NCBI GenBank assembly: GCA_004297495.1
Contig: SCTL01000621.1
Location: 1-9,321, forward strand
Direction: 5' to 3'
Source of the DNA: Verrucomicrobiota bacterium
Lineage (GTDB): Bacteria > Verrucomicrobiota > Verrucomicrobiia > Limisphaerales > JADLHS01
Length of the DNA: 9,321 bases
Below, piece after piece: positions 1 through 6,319 of this stretch (position 1 is its first letter; each line of letters opens with the position of its first letter). The position numbers were made by a program, and so were the translations under genes. The notes beneath the pieces were generated by a model. The model was given only the letters and a program-made list of their open reading frames with translations. It did no database searches and had not been told where the DNA came from.

Positions 1-2
1 CG

Positions 3-629
3 GCGATTGATGCCGTCACGCAGGCCAAGCGCCTCGGCGCGCGCGACGCGGCCATCATCTATCGTCGCACGCAGTCCGATATGTCCGCTTACGAATTCGA
101 GCAGGAACTTGCCGGCACGGACGGAGCGAGGTTCGTGTTCAACGTCGTGCCGGTGGAAGTTCTCTCCAGCGGCGGCCACGTCACGGGTTTGAAGCTTGCG
201 CGAACCGCGAGCACGAACGGGAAACTGCAAGTGCTGCCTGGAACGGAATTCGTCGAGCCGTTCGACATGGTCATCAAAGCCATCGGCGAAGAAAAGCAGG
301 CGGGCTTGCTCAAGAAACTCTTCCCGGCGCTCGAACTCGACAAGCGCGGCGTGGTCGTGCGCGACGCGGACACCGGCCAGACGAATCTCCCGAAAGTTTT
401 CACCGGCGGCGATTGCGCCAACGGTGGTCGCGAAGTTGTCAACGCCGTGGCCGAAGGCAAGAAAGCCGCGCGCGGCATCCACGCGATGTTCGCCGGGCTG
501 AAAGTTTCCGGCCCGGTGCAAGCCTCGCGTCTCGGTGTGAAGGGTGCGCCGCCGGTTGGCTCGGGCTTCGACAAGCCGATCCGCGTGCCGGAACTGGAAG
601 AAGAATATTTCGCGCAGAACAAAAAATGA
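3..629 (+). CDS. preT: PreT-like NAD(P)H:FAD oxidoreductase subunit of dihydropyrimidine dehydrogenase (5'-truncated by window)
   Basis: This is the C-terminal 208 residues of a GltD/PreT-family flavoprotein; the frame is open to the window edge from position 3, so the true start lies upstream. The visible part begins inside the NAD(P)H-binding domain (AIDAVTQAKRLGARDAAIIYRR, residues just before position 70, read in two pieces) and ends with the FAD-binding C-terminal segment, seen as VFTGGDCANGGREVVNAVAEG near 397-460 (G-D motif plus helix). In the family this subunit takes electrons from NAD(P)H through FAD and passes them to the partner's Fe-S clusters. The N-terminal Fe-S and first FAD motifs are outside the window. 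The next gene is preA, which favours PreT over glutamate synthase small subunit or another GltD-like protein; without the N-terminus that choice rests on context. The gap to preA (183 bp) is unusually wide for this pair and holds two palindromic repeats. Confidence 0.85.
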   Translation, partial: AIDAVTQAKRLGARDAAIIYRRTQSDMSAYEFEQELAGTDGARFVFNVVPVEVLSSGGHVTGLKLARTASTNGKLQVLPGTEFVEPFDMVIKAIGEEKQAGLLKKLFPALELDKRGVVVRDADTGQTNLPKVFTGGDCANGGREVVNAVAEGKKAARGIHAMFAGLKVSGPVQASRLGVKGAPPVGSGFDKPIRVPELEEEYFAQNKK

Positions 630-633
630 AAAC

Positions 634-672
634 CACCCTCACCCCGGCCCTCTCCCATCCGATGGGAGAGGG
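634..672 (+). repeat. REP-like palindromic repeat, left copy of an inverted pair
   Basis: A conserved head (CACCCTCACCCCGG) runs into a perfect 12-bp palindrome: 648-659 pairs with 661-672 (CCCTCTCCCATC / GATGGGAGAGGG) around a single central base. It starts 5 bp after the preT stop codon. It resembles the short dispersed intergenic repeats common in Verrucomicrobiota genomes; that assignment is from memory. In the preT-preA transcript it would form a strong hairpin able to stabilise the upstream mRNA end or reduce read-through. No U-tract follows, so it is not a classical intrinsic terminator. Confidence 0.75.
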
Positions 673-758
673 AGAACCATTCGCCGCTTCATTCGTGAAT
701 CTGAGCGCGGTGATTGCTGGACGACTTCCAGAGAACAAACAAACGTCCAATCGCTGTT

Positions 759-797
759 CCCTCTCCCGTCGGACGGGAGAGGGTCAGGGTGAGGGTG
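759..797 (-). repeat. REP-like palindromic repeat, right copy of the inverted pair
   Basis: This is the same element in opposite orientation: 759-770 pairs with 772-783 (CCCTCTCCCGTC / GACGGGAGAGGG), followed by the head in reverse (TCAGGGTGAGGGTG, 784-797). The reverse complement of 772-797 matches 634-659 at 23 of 26 positions by eye. One stem change (A to G on one arm) is matched by the compensating change on the other arm, so pairing is kept. The copy ends 5 bp before the preA ribosome-binding site. Confidence 0.75.
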
Positions 798-801
798 ACT
801 T

Positions 802-805
802 GGAG
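802..805 (+). promoter_or_regulatory. Ribosome-binding site of preA
   Basis: GGAG lies 7 nt before the ATG at 813 and fixes that start. The frame stays open upstream to 714, but that extension only reads through the palindromic repeat and is not expected to be coding. Confidence 0.65.
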
Positions 806-812
806 CTTACTT

Positions 813-2123
813 ATGGCTGATCTTTCAATTAATTGCGCTGGCATCAAATCACCGAATCCGTTCTGGGTGGCCAGCGGCCCGCCCGCCAACACCGGCTATC
901 AGGCCGAGCGAGCTTTCGACGCCGGCTGGGGCGGCGTCGTTTGGAAAACCATCGGCGATCCCATCGTCAACGTCTCGTCGCGCTACTCGGCACTCAATCT
1001 CGGCACGACGCGCATGGTCGGGTTCAACAACATCGAACTTATCAGCGACCGTTCGCCGGAGACGAACTTTCGCGAGATCGCCGAAGTGAAGAAGCGTTGG
1101 CCGAATCACGCCGTCATCGCCTCGCTCATGGTGGAAACGCGCGAGCAGTGGCATGAATTCGTGAAGCGCTCTGCTGACGCCGGCGCGGACGGCATCGAAT
1201 TGAACTTCGGCTGTCCTCACGGCATGTGCGAACGCGGCATGGGTTCGGCGGTCGGACAACGACCGGAGGTGGCGGAGAAGATCGTCAGTTGGGTCATGGA
1301 AGTGGCGACGATTCCCGTGCTCACCAAGCTCACGCCGAACATCACGGACGTGGTTTACGCCGGACGCGCCGCCAAACGCGCCGGCAGCAACGGCATTTCG
1401 CTCATCAACACCATCAACAGCATCACGCAGGTGAACCTCGACAACTTCTGCCCCGAGCCATTCGTCGCGGGGAAGAGTTCGCACGGCGGTTATTGCGGCC
1501 CGGCGGTAAAGCCGATCGCGTTGAACATGGTGCAAAATTGCGCGGCTGATCCCGAGGTTCAGCTTCCCATCTCCGGCATCGGCGGCATTTCCAATTGGCG
1601 CGACGCGGCGGAGTTCATCGCGCTCGGTTCGACCAGCGTGCAGGTTTGCACCGCGATCATGCACTACGGCTTCCGCATCGTGGAAGACATGGCCGAGGGC
1701 TTGAGCGATTATCTCGACTCGAAGGGAATGAAGAGCGTGAACGAACTCATCGGCAAAGCCGTGCCGACGTTGCAGAAATGGGAGACGCTCGATCTGCATT
1801 ACAAGCGCATCGCCAGCATCAACTACGACAAGTGCATCGGCTGCAATCTTTGCTACATCGCGTGCGAAGACGGCGCGCATCAGGCCATCGCGCTCATCCC
1901 GCCGAACGGTCACGGCCTCGGCCCCGGTCGCGTTCCCGGCAAACCGATTCCTGAAATCAAGGAACACGAATGCGTCGGCTGCAATCTCTGCTCGCTCGTC
2001 TGCCCGGTGGACGATTGCATCACGATGGTCAGCGTGGACACCAAACGCGCGAAGATGTCCTGGAGCGATTACCAGGCAAAGGTTTCACGCGGGGAAATGA
2101 AGCCAATCCCGGCGCATCCGTAA
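813..2123 (+). CDS. preA: Dihydropyrimidine dehydrogenase (NAD-dependent) catalytic subunit PreA
   Basis: A 436-residue protein with a dihydroorotate-dehydrogenase-like FMN barrel followed by a two-cluster ferredoxin domain, the PreA/PydA layout and close to the family length (E. coli PreA is about 411). The active-site loop is clear: NFGCPHGMCERGMGSAVGQ at residues 131-149, with Cys134 aligning to the catalytic cysteine of mammalian dihydropyrimidine dehydrogenase (NLSCPHG). Two CxxCxxCxxxC motifs at Cys341/344/347/351 and Cys387/390/393/397 bind [4Fe-4S] clusters; the first is followed by ED rather than P, as in known DPDs, the second by P. Family role: reduces uracil or thymine to the dihydropyrimidine in the cytoplasm, with electrons arriving from PreT. 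The ATG at 813 is supported by GGAG at 802. The gene lies directly downstream of the preT-like gene apart from the repeat pair. Confidence 0.93.
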   Translation: MADLSINCAGIKSPNPFWVASGPPANTGYQAERAFDAGWGGVVWKTIGDPIVNVSSRYSALNLGTTRMVGFNNIELISDRSPETNFREIAEVKKRWPNHAVIASLMVETREQWHEFVKRSADAGADGIELNFGCPHGMCERGMGSAVGQRPEVAEKIVSWVMEVATIPVLTKLTPNITDVVYAGRAAKRAGSNGISLINTINSITQVNLDNFCPEPFVAGKSSHGGYCGPAVKPIALNMVQNCAADPEVQLPISGIGGISNWRDAAEFIALGSTSVQVCTAIMHYGFRIVEDMAEGLSDYLDSKGMKSVNELIGKAVPTLQKWETLDLHYKRIASINYDKCIGCNLCYIACEDGAHQAIALIPPNGHGLGPGRVPGKPIPEIKEHECVGCNLCSLVCPVDDCITMVSVDTKRAKMSWSDYQAKVSRGEMKPIPAHP

Positions 2124-2132
2124 TGTTGATGG

Positions 2133-2147
2133 CACTTGCCCACTTGC
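2133..2147 (+). promoter_or_regulatory. Candidate operator: tandem CACTTGC repeat upstream of the antitoxin gene
   Basis: CACTTGC occurs twice with an 8-bp period (2133-2139 and 2141-2147), 22 bp before the antitoxin ATG, in the 46-bp gap after preA. Many type II antitoxins bind repeated half-sites at their own promoter, so an autoregulatory site is plausible. A TAAAAT hexamer at 2158-2163 resembles a -10 box but sits only 6 bp from the start codon, with at best a poor -35 (TTGCCC, 15-bp spacer). This rests on pattern and position only. Confidence 0.3.
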
Positions 2148-2169
2148 AAACAAGAACTAAAATAGGTTT

Positions 2170-2373
2170 ATGTCAGCTACCGAACTATCAAATGCCGCGC
2201 TCGAGTTACCTGCGGACGAGCGGTTGGAACTGGCCCGTCGTCTGGTCGAAAGCGTCATTGCACCCGAGGAACTTGGTGAAACCGTCGCGGAAGGAGTTCG
2301 CCGGATCGAAGAGATCGCCGCCGGTCGCGTCAAGGGATTGACGGAGGCGGAGTTTCGCGCCGCATTGGCATGA
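2170..2373 (+). CDS. Antitoxin of the 'addiction module component' family (TIGR02574 / Unstab_antitox)
   Basis: A 67-residue acidic helical protein with the family pattern: an N-terminal helix of the form LELPADERLELARRLVESV (residues 11-29), then a second helix ending GVRRIEEIAAGRVKGLTEAEF (residues 42-62, read in two pieces). Family members are small labile antitoxins paired with ParE/RelE-type toxins. The stop overlaps the next start as ATGA (2370-2373), typical of translationally coupled antitoxin-toxin pairs with the antitoxin first. The upstream AGG (2164-2166) is only 3 nt from the ATG, so the ribosome site is weak. The pair sits inside a metabolic gene run, which suggests that it was acquired later. 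Confidence 0.85.
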   Translation: MSATELSNAALELPADERLELARRLVESVIAPEELGETVAEGVRRIEEIAAGRVKGLTEAEFRAALA

Positions 2374-2687
2374 CCGTCATCTTTCATCCGGAGTTTCCCG
2401 GCGACATCAGAAAATTTGAATCGGCATACGCCGAGATTTCACCTGGGCTGGCGGCGAGATTTCGCGAGGAGATTGATGTAGCAGTTGCAGCCGTCAAAGC
2501 CTCACCGACGAGCGCCGGCCACTTTTTGAATCTGGGTTCAACTGTCGTCCCGGAGTTTCGACGTCGCAATCTGAAAGCCTTCCCGCATTTCATCTTGTAT
2601 GGCGTTGTTGCGGACAAATTGATTTTTGGTTCGGTCATACCCAGCCGATCCGATCCACTGACTTGGCTCAAAAGATTTGGGCGTTGA
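2370..2687 (+). CDS. ParE/RelE-superfamily toxin
   Basis: A 105-residue basic protein. It has the ParE-type opening (IFHPEF at residues 4-9, then a helix through SPGLAARFREEID at 24-36), and the C-terminal strands carry FRRRNLKAFPHFILYGV (residues 63-79) and SVIPSRSDP (88-96), matching the family's arginine-rich strand, FP-x-x-I/L-x-Y strand and closing H/S-R-x-D-P motif. ParE-type members poison gyrase and RelE-type members cut mRNA; the sequence alone does not decide which. Translation is probably coupled to the antitoxin through the ATGA overlap. Hand-counted GC for 2401-2460 and 2521-2640 is 87/180 (about 48%), against about 70% for a sample of prpD (3361-3420), consistent with foreign origin. 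The gene ends 11 bp before prpD, so transcription of the pair may run into the prp genes. Confidence 0.82.
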   Translation: MTVIFHPEFPGDIRKFESAYAEISPGLAARFREEIDVAVAAVKASPTSAGHFLNLGSTVVPEFRRRNLKAFPHFILYGVVADKLIFGSVIPSRSDPLTWLKRFGR

Positions 2688-2698
2688 TTAAGCACGGA

Positions 2699-4207
2699 AT
2701 GATCCCCCACCACGTCAAAGTCTATCCGTCGAAAGTTCCGCTGCCGAAGACGGAGCAATTGGCGTGGAAGCTCGCCTCCGTCGCCACAGACCAAGCGCCG
2801 GTCCTTCCTGAAGTCGCGGAGATGGTCATCAATCGGGTAATTGATAACGCCTCCGTCGCCATCGCCGCCATCAATCGCGAGCCGGTGGCCAACGCCCGCA
2901 CGCAGGCGTTGGCGCATCCGCGCGCTAAAGGCGCCGCGTTGTTCGGCGTGACGAGCGAGCAGCGATTCGATTGCGAGTGGGCCGCGTGGGCCAACGGTGT
3001 CGCCGTGCGTGAACTCGACATGCACGACACGTTTCTCGCGGCGGATTATTCGCATCCCGGCGACAACATCCCGCCGCTGCTGGCCGTGGCGCAGCAATGC
3101 GGTTGCACCGGCGCACAGTTGCTGCGCGGCCTAGTCGTCGCCTATGAAATCCAGATGGATTTGGTTCGCGCGATTTGTTTGCACGAATTCAAAAAGGATC
3201 ACATCGCGCATCTGTGTCCGTCCGCCGCCGCCGGCATCGGCGCGATGCTCGGCCTCGACACCGACACGATTTATCAAGCCGTGCAGCAGGCGGTGCATGT
3301 CGGCTTTTCCACGCGGCAATCGCGCAAGGGCGAGATTTCCAGTTGGAAAGCCTACGCGCCCGCGCACGCCGGCAAGCTCGCCATCGAAGCCGTGGATCGC
3401 GCGATGCGCGGCGAGAAAAGTCCGTCGCCGATCTACGAGGGTGAGGACAGCGTCATTGCCTGGATGCTCGGCGGCAAGAACGCTAGTTTCGATGTGCCGT
3501 TGCCCGCGCCCGGCGAACCGTGCCGCGCGATTCTCGATTCCTACACCAAGGAACATTCCGCCGAGTATCAGGCGCAGGCGTGGATTGACCTCGCGTTCAA
3601 GTTGCGCCAGCAGATCGCCGACCTGAAAACCATCCGCGAGATTGTCATCCACACGAGCCATCACACGCATTTCGTGATCGGCACGGGCGCGAACGATCCG
3701 CAGAAGTCCGACCCGAACGCCAGCCGCGAGACGCTTGACCACAGCATCATGTTCATCTTCGCCGCCGCGTTGCATACCGGTTTCTGGCATCACGTCAAGA
3801 GCTACGCGCCTGAAGTCGTAAAGCATCCCGACGTTGTCGCGCTGTGGAAAAAGATCACAACCCGCGAAGATTCCGAATGGACGCGGCGCTATCACTCAAT
3901 TGACCCGAAGGAAAAGGCCTTTGGTGGTCGCGTCGAAATCATTTTCAACGACGGCAAGAAGCTTACGGATGAAATCGCCGTGGCCGATGCGCATCCGCTC
4001 GGGGCGCGTCCGTTTGCCCGCCCCAACTACATCAACAAGTTCCAGACGCTCACGGAAGATTTCATCTCGCGCGACGAGAGCCAGCGGTTCATCGCCGCTT
4101 CGCAACGGCTCGGTGAACTCAAAGCGGGCGAACTCGGCGCGTTGAACGTGATGCTACCTCCAGACAAACTGACTTGCCCCGTGCGCGACCAACGAGGAAT
4201 CTTCTAG
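2699..4207 (+). CDS. prpD: 2-Methylcitrate dehydratase (MmgE/PrpD family)
   Basis: A 502-residue MmgE/PrpD-family protein, the usual full length. The conserved block ELDMHDTFLAADYSHPGDN spans residues 105-123 (Asp107, His109, Asp110, His119, Asp122 among the likely active-site residues). Further landmarks are SRKGEISSWKAYAPAHAGK (208-226), YTKEHSAEYQAQAWIDLA (282-299), HTSHHTHFVIG (318-328) and a C-terminal block VADAHPLGARPFARPNY (428-444), ending in GIF. These agree, from memory, with actinobacterial-type PrpD more than with E. coli PrpD. Role: dehydrates 2-methylcitrate to 2-methyl-cis-aconitate in the methylcitrate cycle. The ATG at 2699 is chosen because the protein then begins close to the family start; a TTG at 2663 lies inside the toxin gene. 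No convincing ribosome site precedes it. prpB follows after 2 bp, indicating an operon. Confidence 0.9.
   Translation: MIPHHVKVYPSKVPLPKTEQLAWKLASVATDQAPVLPEVAEMVINRVIDNASVAIAAINREPVANARTQALAHPRAKGAALFGVTSEQRFDCEWAAWANGVAVRELDMHDTFLAADYSHPGDNIPPLLAVAQQCGCTGAQLLRGLVVAYEIQMDLVRAICLHEFKKDHIAHLCPSAAAGIGAMLGLDTDTIYQAVQQAVHVGFSTRQSRKGEISSWKAYAPAHAGKLAIEAVDRAMRGEKSPSPIYEGEDSVIAWMLGGKNASFDVPLPAPGEPCRAILDSYTKEHSAEYQAQAWIDLAFKLRQQIADLKTIREIVIHTSHHTHFVIGTGANDPQKSDPNASRETLDHSIMFIFAAALHTGFWHHVKSYAPEVVKHPDVVALWKKITTREDSEWTRRYHSIDPKEKAFGGRVEIIFNDGKKLTDEIAVADAHPLGARPFARPNYINKFQTLTEDFISRDESQRFIAASQRLGELKAGELGALNVMLPPDKLTCPVRDQRGIF
4194..4198 (+). promoter_or_regulatory. Ribosome-binding site of prpB
   Basis: GAGGA lies within the last codons of prpD, 11 nt before the ATG at 4210. 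It supports that ATG as the prpB start and tight prpD-prpB coupling. The spacing is slightly longer than ideal. Confidence 0.5.
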
Positions 4208-4209
4208 CC

Positions 4210-5103
4210 ATGCTTCAAGCCACCCAATCCGCTGCCGAGAAGCGCCAAAAACTCCGAGCCGCGCTCGCGTCCGGCAGACTGCTGCGCATGCCCGGCGCGT
4301 TCTCGCCGCTCGTGGCGATGGCCATTCAGCGGCACGGCTTTGAGGGCGTTTATGTTTCCGGCGCGGCGCTGTCGGCGGATTTGGGTCTGCCAGACATCGG
4401 TTTGACGACGCTCCCCGAAGTCGCCACGCGTGGCGGCGCGATTGCGCGCGCGACGGACTTGCCTGCGCTTATTGACGCGGACACGGGGTTCGGTGAAGCA
4501 TTGAACGTAGCACGCACAATTCAGACTTTGGAGGACGCCGGCTTGTGCGGCTGTCATCTCGAAGATCAGGTGAATCCAAAACGCTGCGGCCATCTCGACG
4601 GCAAATCGCTCGTCACGCCACAAGCCATGGTGGAAAAAATCCGTGCTGCTGTCGGCGCTCGGCGCGACAAAAATTTTCTCATCATGGCCCGCACAGATGC
4701 GCGGGCATCCGAACGTCTGGATGGTGCGATTGCTCGGGCGAAGGCTTACGTTGACGCCGGCGCGGACGCCATTTTCCCAGAAGCGTTGGCGGATGAAGCT
4801 GAGTTCGAGAAATTCCGCGAAGCCATCAAAGTTCCGCTGCTCGCGAATATGACCGAGTTCGGCAAAAGCAAATTGCTGACAGCGAAACAGCTTGCCGATC
4901 TCGGGTTCAACATCGTGATCTATCCGGTGACGACGTTGCGGCTTGCTATGAAAGCCATTGAGGCAGGGTTGGCGACGATCAAGAGCGACGGCACGCAGGA
5001 ATCGTTGTTGAAGCAGATGCAAACGCGCGCGGAACTTTACGAGTTGTTGCGCTACGAAGATTACGCGCAGTTCGACAAAGATGTTTTTAATTTCAAACTG
5101 TAG
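4210..5103 (+). CDS. prpB: Methylisocitrate lyase (2-methylisocitrate lyase)
   Basis: A 297-residue PEP mutase/isocitrate lyase-superfamily protein, matching the PrpB length (E. coli 296). Visible motifs: LPGL-type opening RMPGAFSPLVA (residues 26-36), YVSGAALSADLGLPDIGL (48-65), metal-binding LIDADTGFG with Asp89 and Asp91, and the PrpB active-site signature EDQVNPKRCGHLDGK (118-132) with catalytic Cys126, then ARTDAR and LLANMTEFGKS. Role: splits 2-methylisocitrate into pyruvate and succinate, the last step of the methylcitrate cycle. The ATG at 4210 lies 2 bp after the prpD stop and is preceded by GAGGA. The last codon (CTG) and stop (TAG) lie inside the palindromic repeat at 5098-5161, so the protein's C-terminal residue is set by that repeat. 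Confidence 0.95.
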   Translation: MLQATQSAAEKRQKLRAALASGRLLRMPGAFSPLVAMAIQRHGFEGVYVSGAALSADLGLPDIGLTTLPEVATRGGAIARATDLPALIDADTGFGEALNVARTIQTLEDAGLCGCHLEDQVNPKRCGHLDGKSLVTPQAMVEKIRAAVGARRDKNFLIMARTDARASERLDGAIARAKAYVDAGADAIFPEALADEAEFEKFREAIKVPLLANMTEFGKSKLLTAKQLADLGFNIVIYPVTTLRLAMKAIEAGLATIKSDGTQESLLKQMQTRAELYELLRYEDYAQFDKDVFNFKL

Positions 5104-5161
5104 CAGCCGACATGAGTCGGCTCATTCATTGATTGGAGCGGACTGACGTCCGCTGCTACAG
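5098..5161. repeat. Paired palindromic repeat (64 bp) between prpB and prpC
   Basis: The ends are inverted repeats: 5098-5111 (CTGTAGCAGCCGAC) pairs with 5148-5161 (GTCCGCTGCTACAG) at 13 of 14 positions. Each end also carries its own hairpin: 5105-5111/5116-5122 (AGCCGAC...GTCGGCT, ATGA loop) and 5137-5143/5148-5154 (AGCGGAC...GTCCGCT, TGAC loop), both with perfect 7-bp stems. The element resembles a dispersed intergenic repeat I associate with Verrucomicrobiota. It overlaps the prpB stop and ends 7 bp before the prpC ATG, filling nearly the whole gap. It is unrelated in sequence to the REP-like pair at 634-797. Confidence 0.8.
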
Positions 5162-5168
5162 AACTAAT

Positions 5169-6296
5169 ATGAGCGATGAAATCATTCACAAAGGCCTCGA
5201 CGGTGTGGTCGTGGATTCGACGCGCATCTCGAAGGTGATGCCGGAGATCAACTCGCTCGTCTATTTCGGCTACCCGGTGCAGGAACTGGTGGAGCACTGT
5301 TGCTTCGAGAAAATCGCGTGGCTCATCTGGCACGGGGAACTTCCCAGCGCGCGCGATCTGGATGCTTTCCGAACTTACGAACGCACGAGGCGCGGAATCA
5401 GTCCGACATTGCTGGAAGTCCTGCGAAAGTTTCCGCACACGGCGCATCCGATGGACGTCTTGCGAACCGCCGTCAGTTTCCTGGGAATGGAACAGGCCAA
5501 GCCGGAGCGGCAGGATGCCGAGGCGAACATGCAGCGCTCAGTCGAATTGCTCGCGAAGATTCCGACGATCATCGGCGCGTTCTATCGGCTGCGCAAAGGC
5601 CTGGAAGTCATCCCGCCGCGCGATGATGTCGGCATCGCGGAGAATTTTTTCCACGTGTGCTTCGGCAAAGTGCCCGCGCCGGAAGTGGTGCGCGCGTTCG
5701 ACGCTTCGTTGATTCTCTACGCGGAACACGGGTTCAACGCTTCGACGTTCACCGCGCGGGTGGTGGTGTCGAGCATGGCGGATTTGCACGGCGGCGTGAC
5801 GGCGGGGATCGCGTCGCTGAAAGGCCCGTTGCACGGCGGCGCGAACGAGGCCGTGATGAAGATGCTGCTCGAAATCGCCGAGCCGGCGCGTGCGCGCGAC
5901 TGGATGCTCGCCGCGTTGCGCAATCATCGGAAAGTGATGGGCTTCGGCCATCGCGTTTACAAGCACGGCGATTCACGTGTGCCGACGATGAAGAAGTATG
6001 CGCGCGCGATGGCGGACTTCACCGGCCAGGCCAAGTGGCTGGACATCGCGGACATTCTCGAAGCGACGATGATTGAGCAGAAAGGGATTTATCCGAACCT
6101 GGATTTCCCGAGCGGCCCGGCCTATTACATGATGGGCATTGATATTGATATGTACACGCCGATCTTTGTGATGGCGCGGATCACCGGTTGGACGGCGCAC
6201 ATCATGGAGCAACTGGCGAACAATACGTTGATTCGCCCGCTGTCGAATTACACGGGGCCGGCGCAACGCGGCGTGAAGCCGTTGGAGCAACGGTGA
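5169..6296 (+). CDS. prpC: 2-Methylcitrate synthase / citrate synthase
   Basis: A 375-residue type I-like short citrate synthase with no N-terminal extension, the length usual for bifunctional methylcitrate/citrate synthases. Catalytic motifs are all present: YAEHGFNASTF with His187, GPLHGGANE with His222, GFGHRVYKHGDSRVP with His261, and NLDFPSGPAYY with Asp312. Role: condenses propionyl-CoA (and usually acetyl-CoA less well) with oxaloacetate to 2-methylcitrate. Position next to prpD and prpB supports methylcitrate synthase over a housekeeping citrate synthase. The sequence recalls actinobacterial PrpC (IHKGLDGVVVDSTRISKV opening, HPMDVLRTA, TGWTAHIMEQ). The ATG at 5169 gives the family-typical start; an in-frame TTG at 5133 only reads through the repeat. 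No Shine-Dalgarno sequence is visible in the 7 bp between the repeat and the ATG. Confidence 0.92.
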   Translation: MSDEIIHKGLDGVVVDSTRISKVMPEINSLVYFGYPVQELVEHCCFEKIAWLIWHGELPSARDLDAFRTYERTRRGISPTLLEVLRKFPHTAHPMDVLRTAVSFLGMEQAKPERQDAEANMQRSVELLAKIPTIIGAFYRLRKGLEVIPPRDDVGIAENFFHVCFGKVPAPEVVRAFDASLILYAEHGFNASTFTARVVVSSMADLHGGVTAGIASLKGPLHGGANEAVMKMLLEIAEPARARDWMLAALRNHRKVMGFGHRVYKHGDSRVPTMKKYARAMADFTGQAKWLDIADILEATMIEQKGIYPNLDFPSGPAYYMMGIDIDMYTPIFVMARITGWTAHIMEQLANNTLIRPLSNYTGPAQRGVKPLEQR

Positions 6297-6319
6297 ATTT
6301 GGAAATTTGAAAACTTGTT

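Noticed and set aside
648..672. Intrinsic terminator after preT
   Set aside because: The hairpin is strong but no T-tract follows, and the sequence recurs inverted at 759-797, so it is better explained as a repeat element.
714..812. N-terminal extension of PreA from an earlier in-frame ATG
   Set aside because: It translates the palindromic repeat, has no family similarity, and GGAG sits correctly before the ATG at 813.
849..1967. Long antisense open frame (372 codons) opposite preA
   Set aside because: It is rich in Arg, His and Ala with no recognisable motif and lies fully opposite a strongly supported gene; GC-rich codon use produces such frames.
2663..2698. TTG start for PrpD inside the toxin gene
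   Set aside because: The extra residues do not fit the family and the ATG at 2699 gives the usual N-terminus.
2384..5022. Antisense open frames of 237, 254 and 272 codons opposite the toxin, prpD and prpB genes
   Set aside because: They are the same type of compositional shadow: no domain, no ribosome site, no family resemblance.
5133..5168. Upstream TTG start for PrpC
   Set aside because: The extension would be translated from the repeat element at 5098-5161.
6296..6319. Regulatory site in the AT-rich prpC-mmsA gap (AATTTGGAAATTTG)
   Set aside because: Short, low-complexity palindrome likely to occur by chance in AT-rich spacer.
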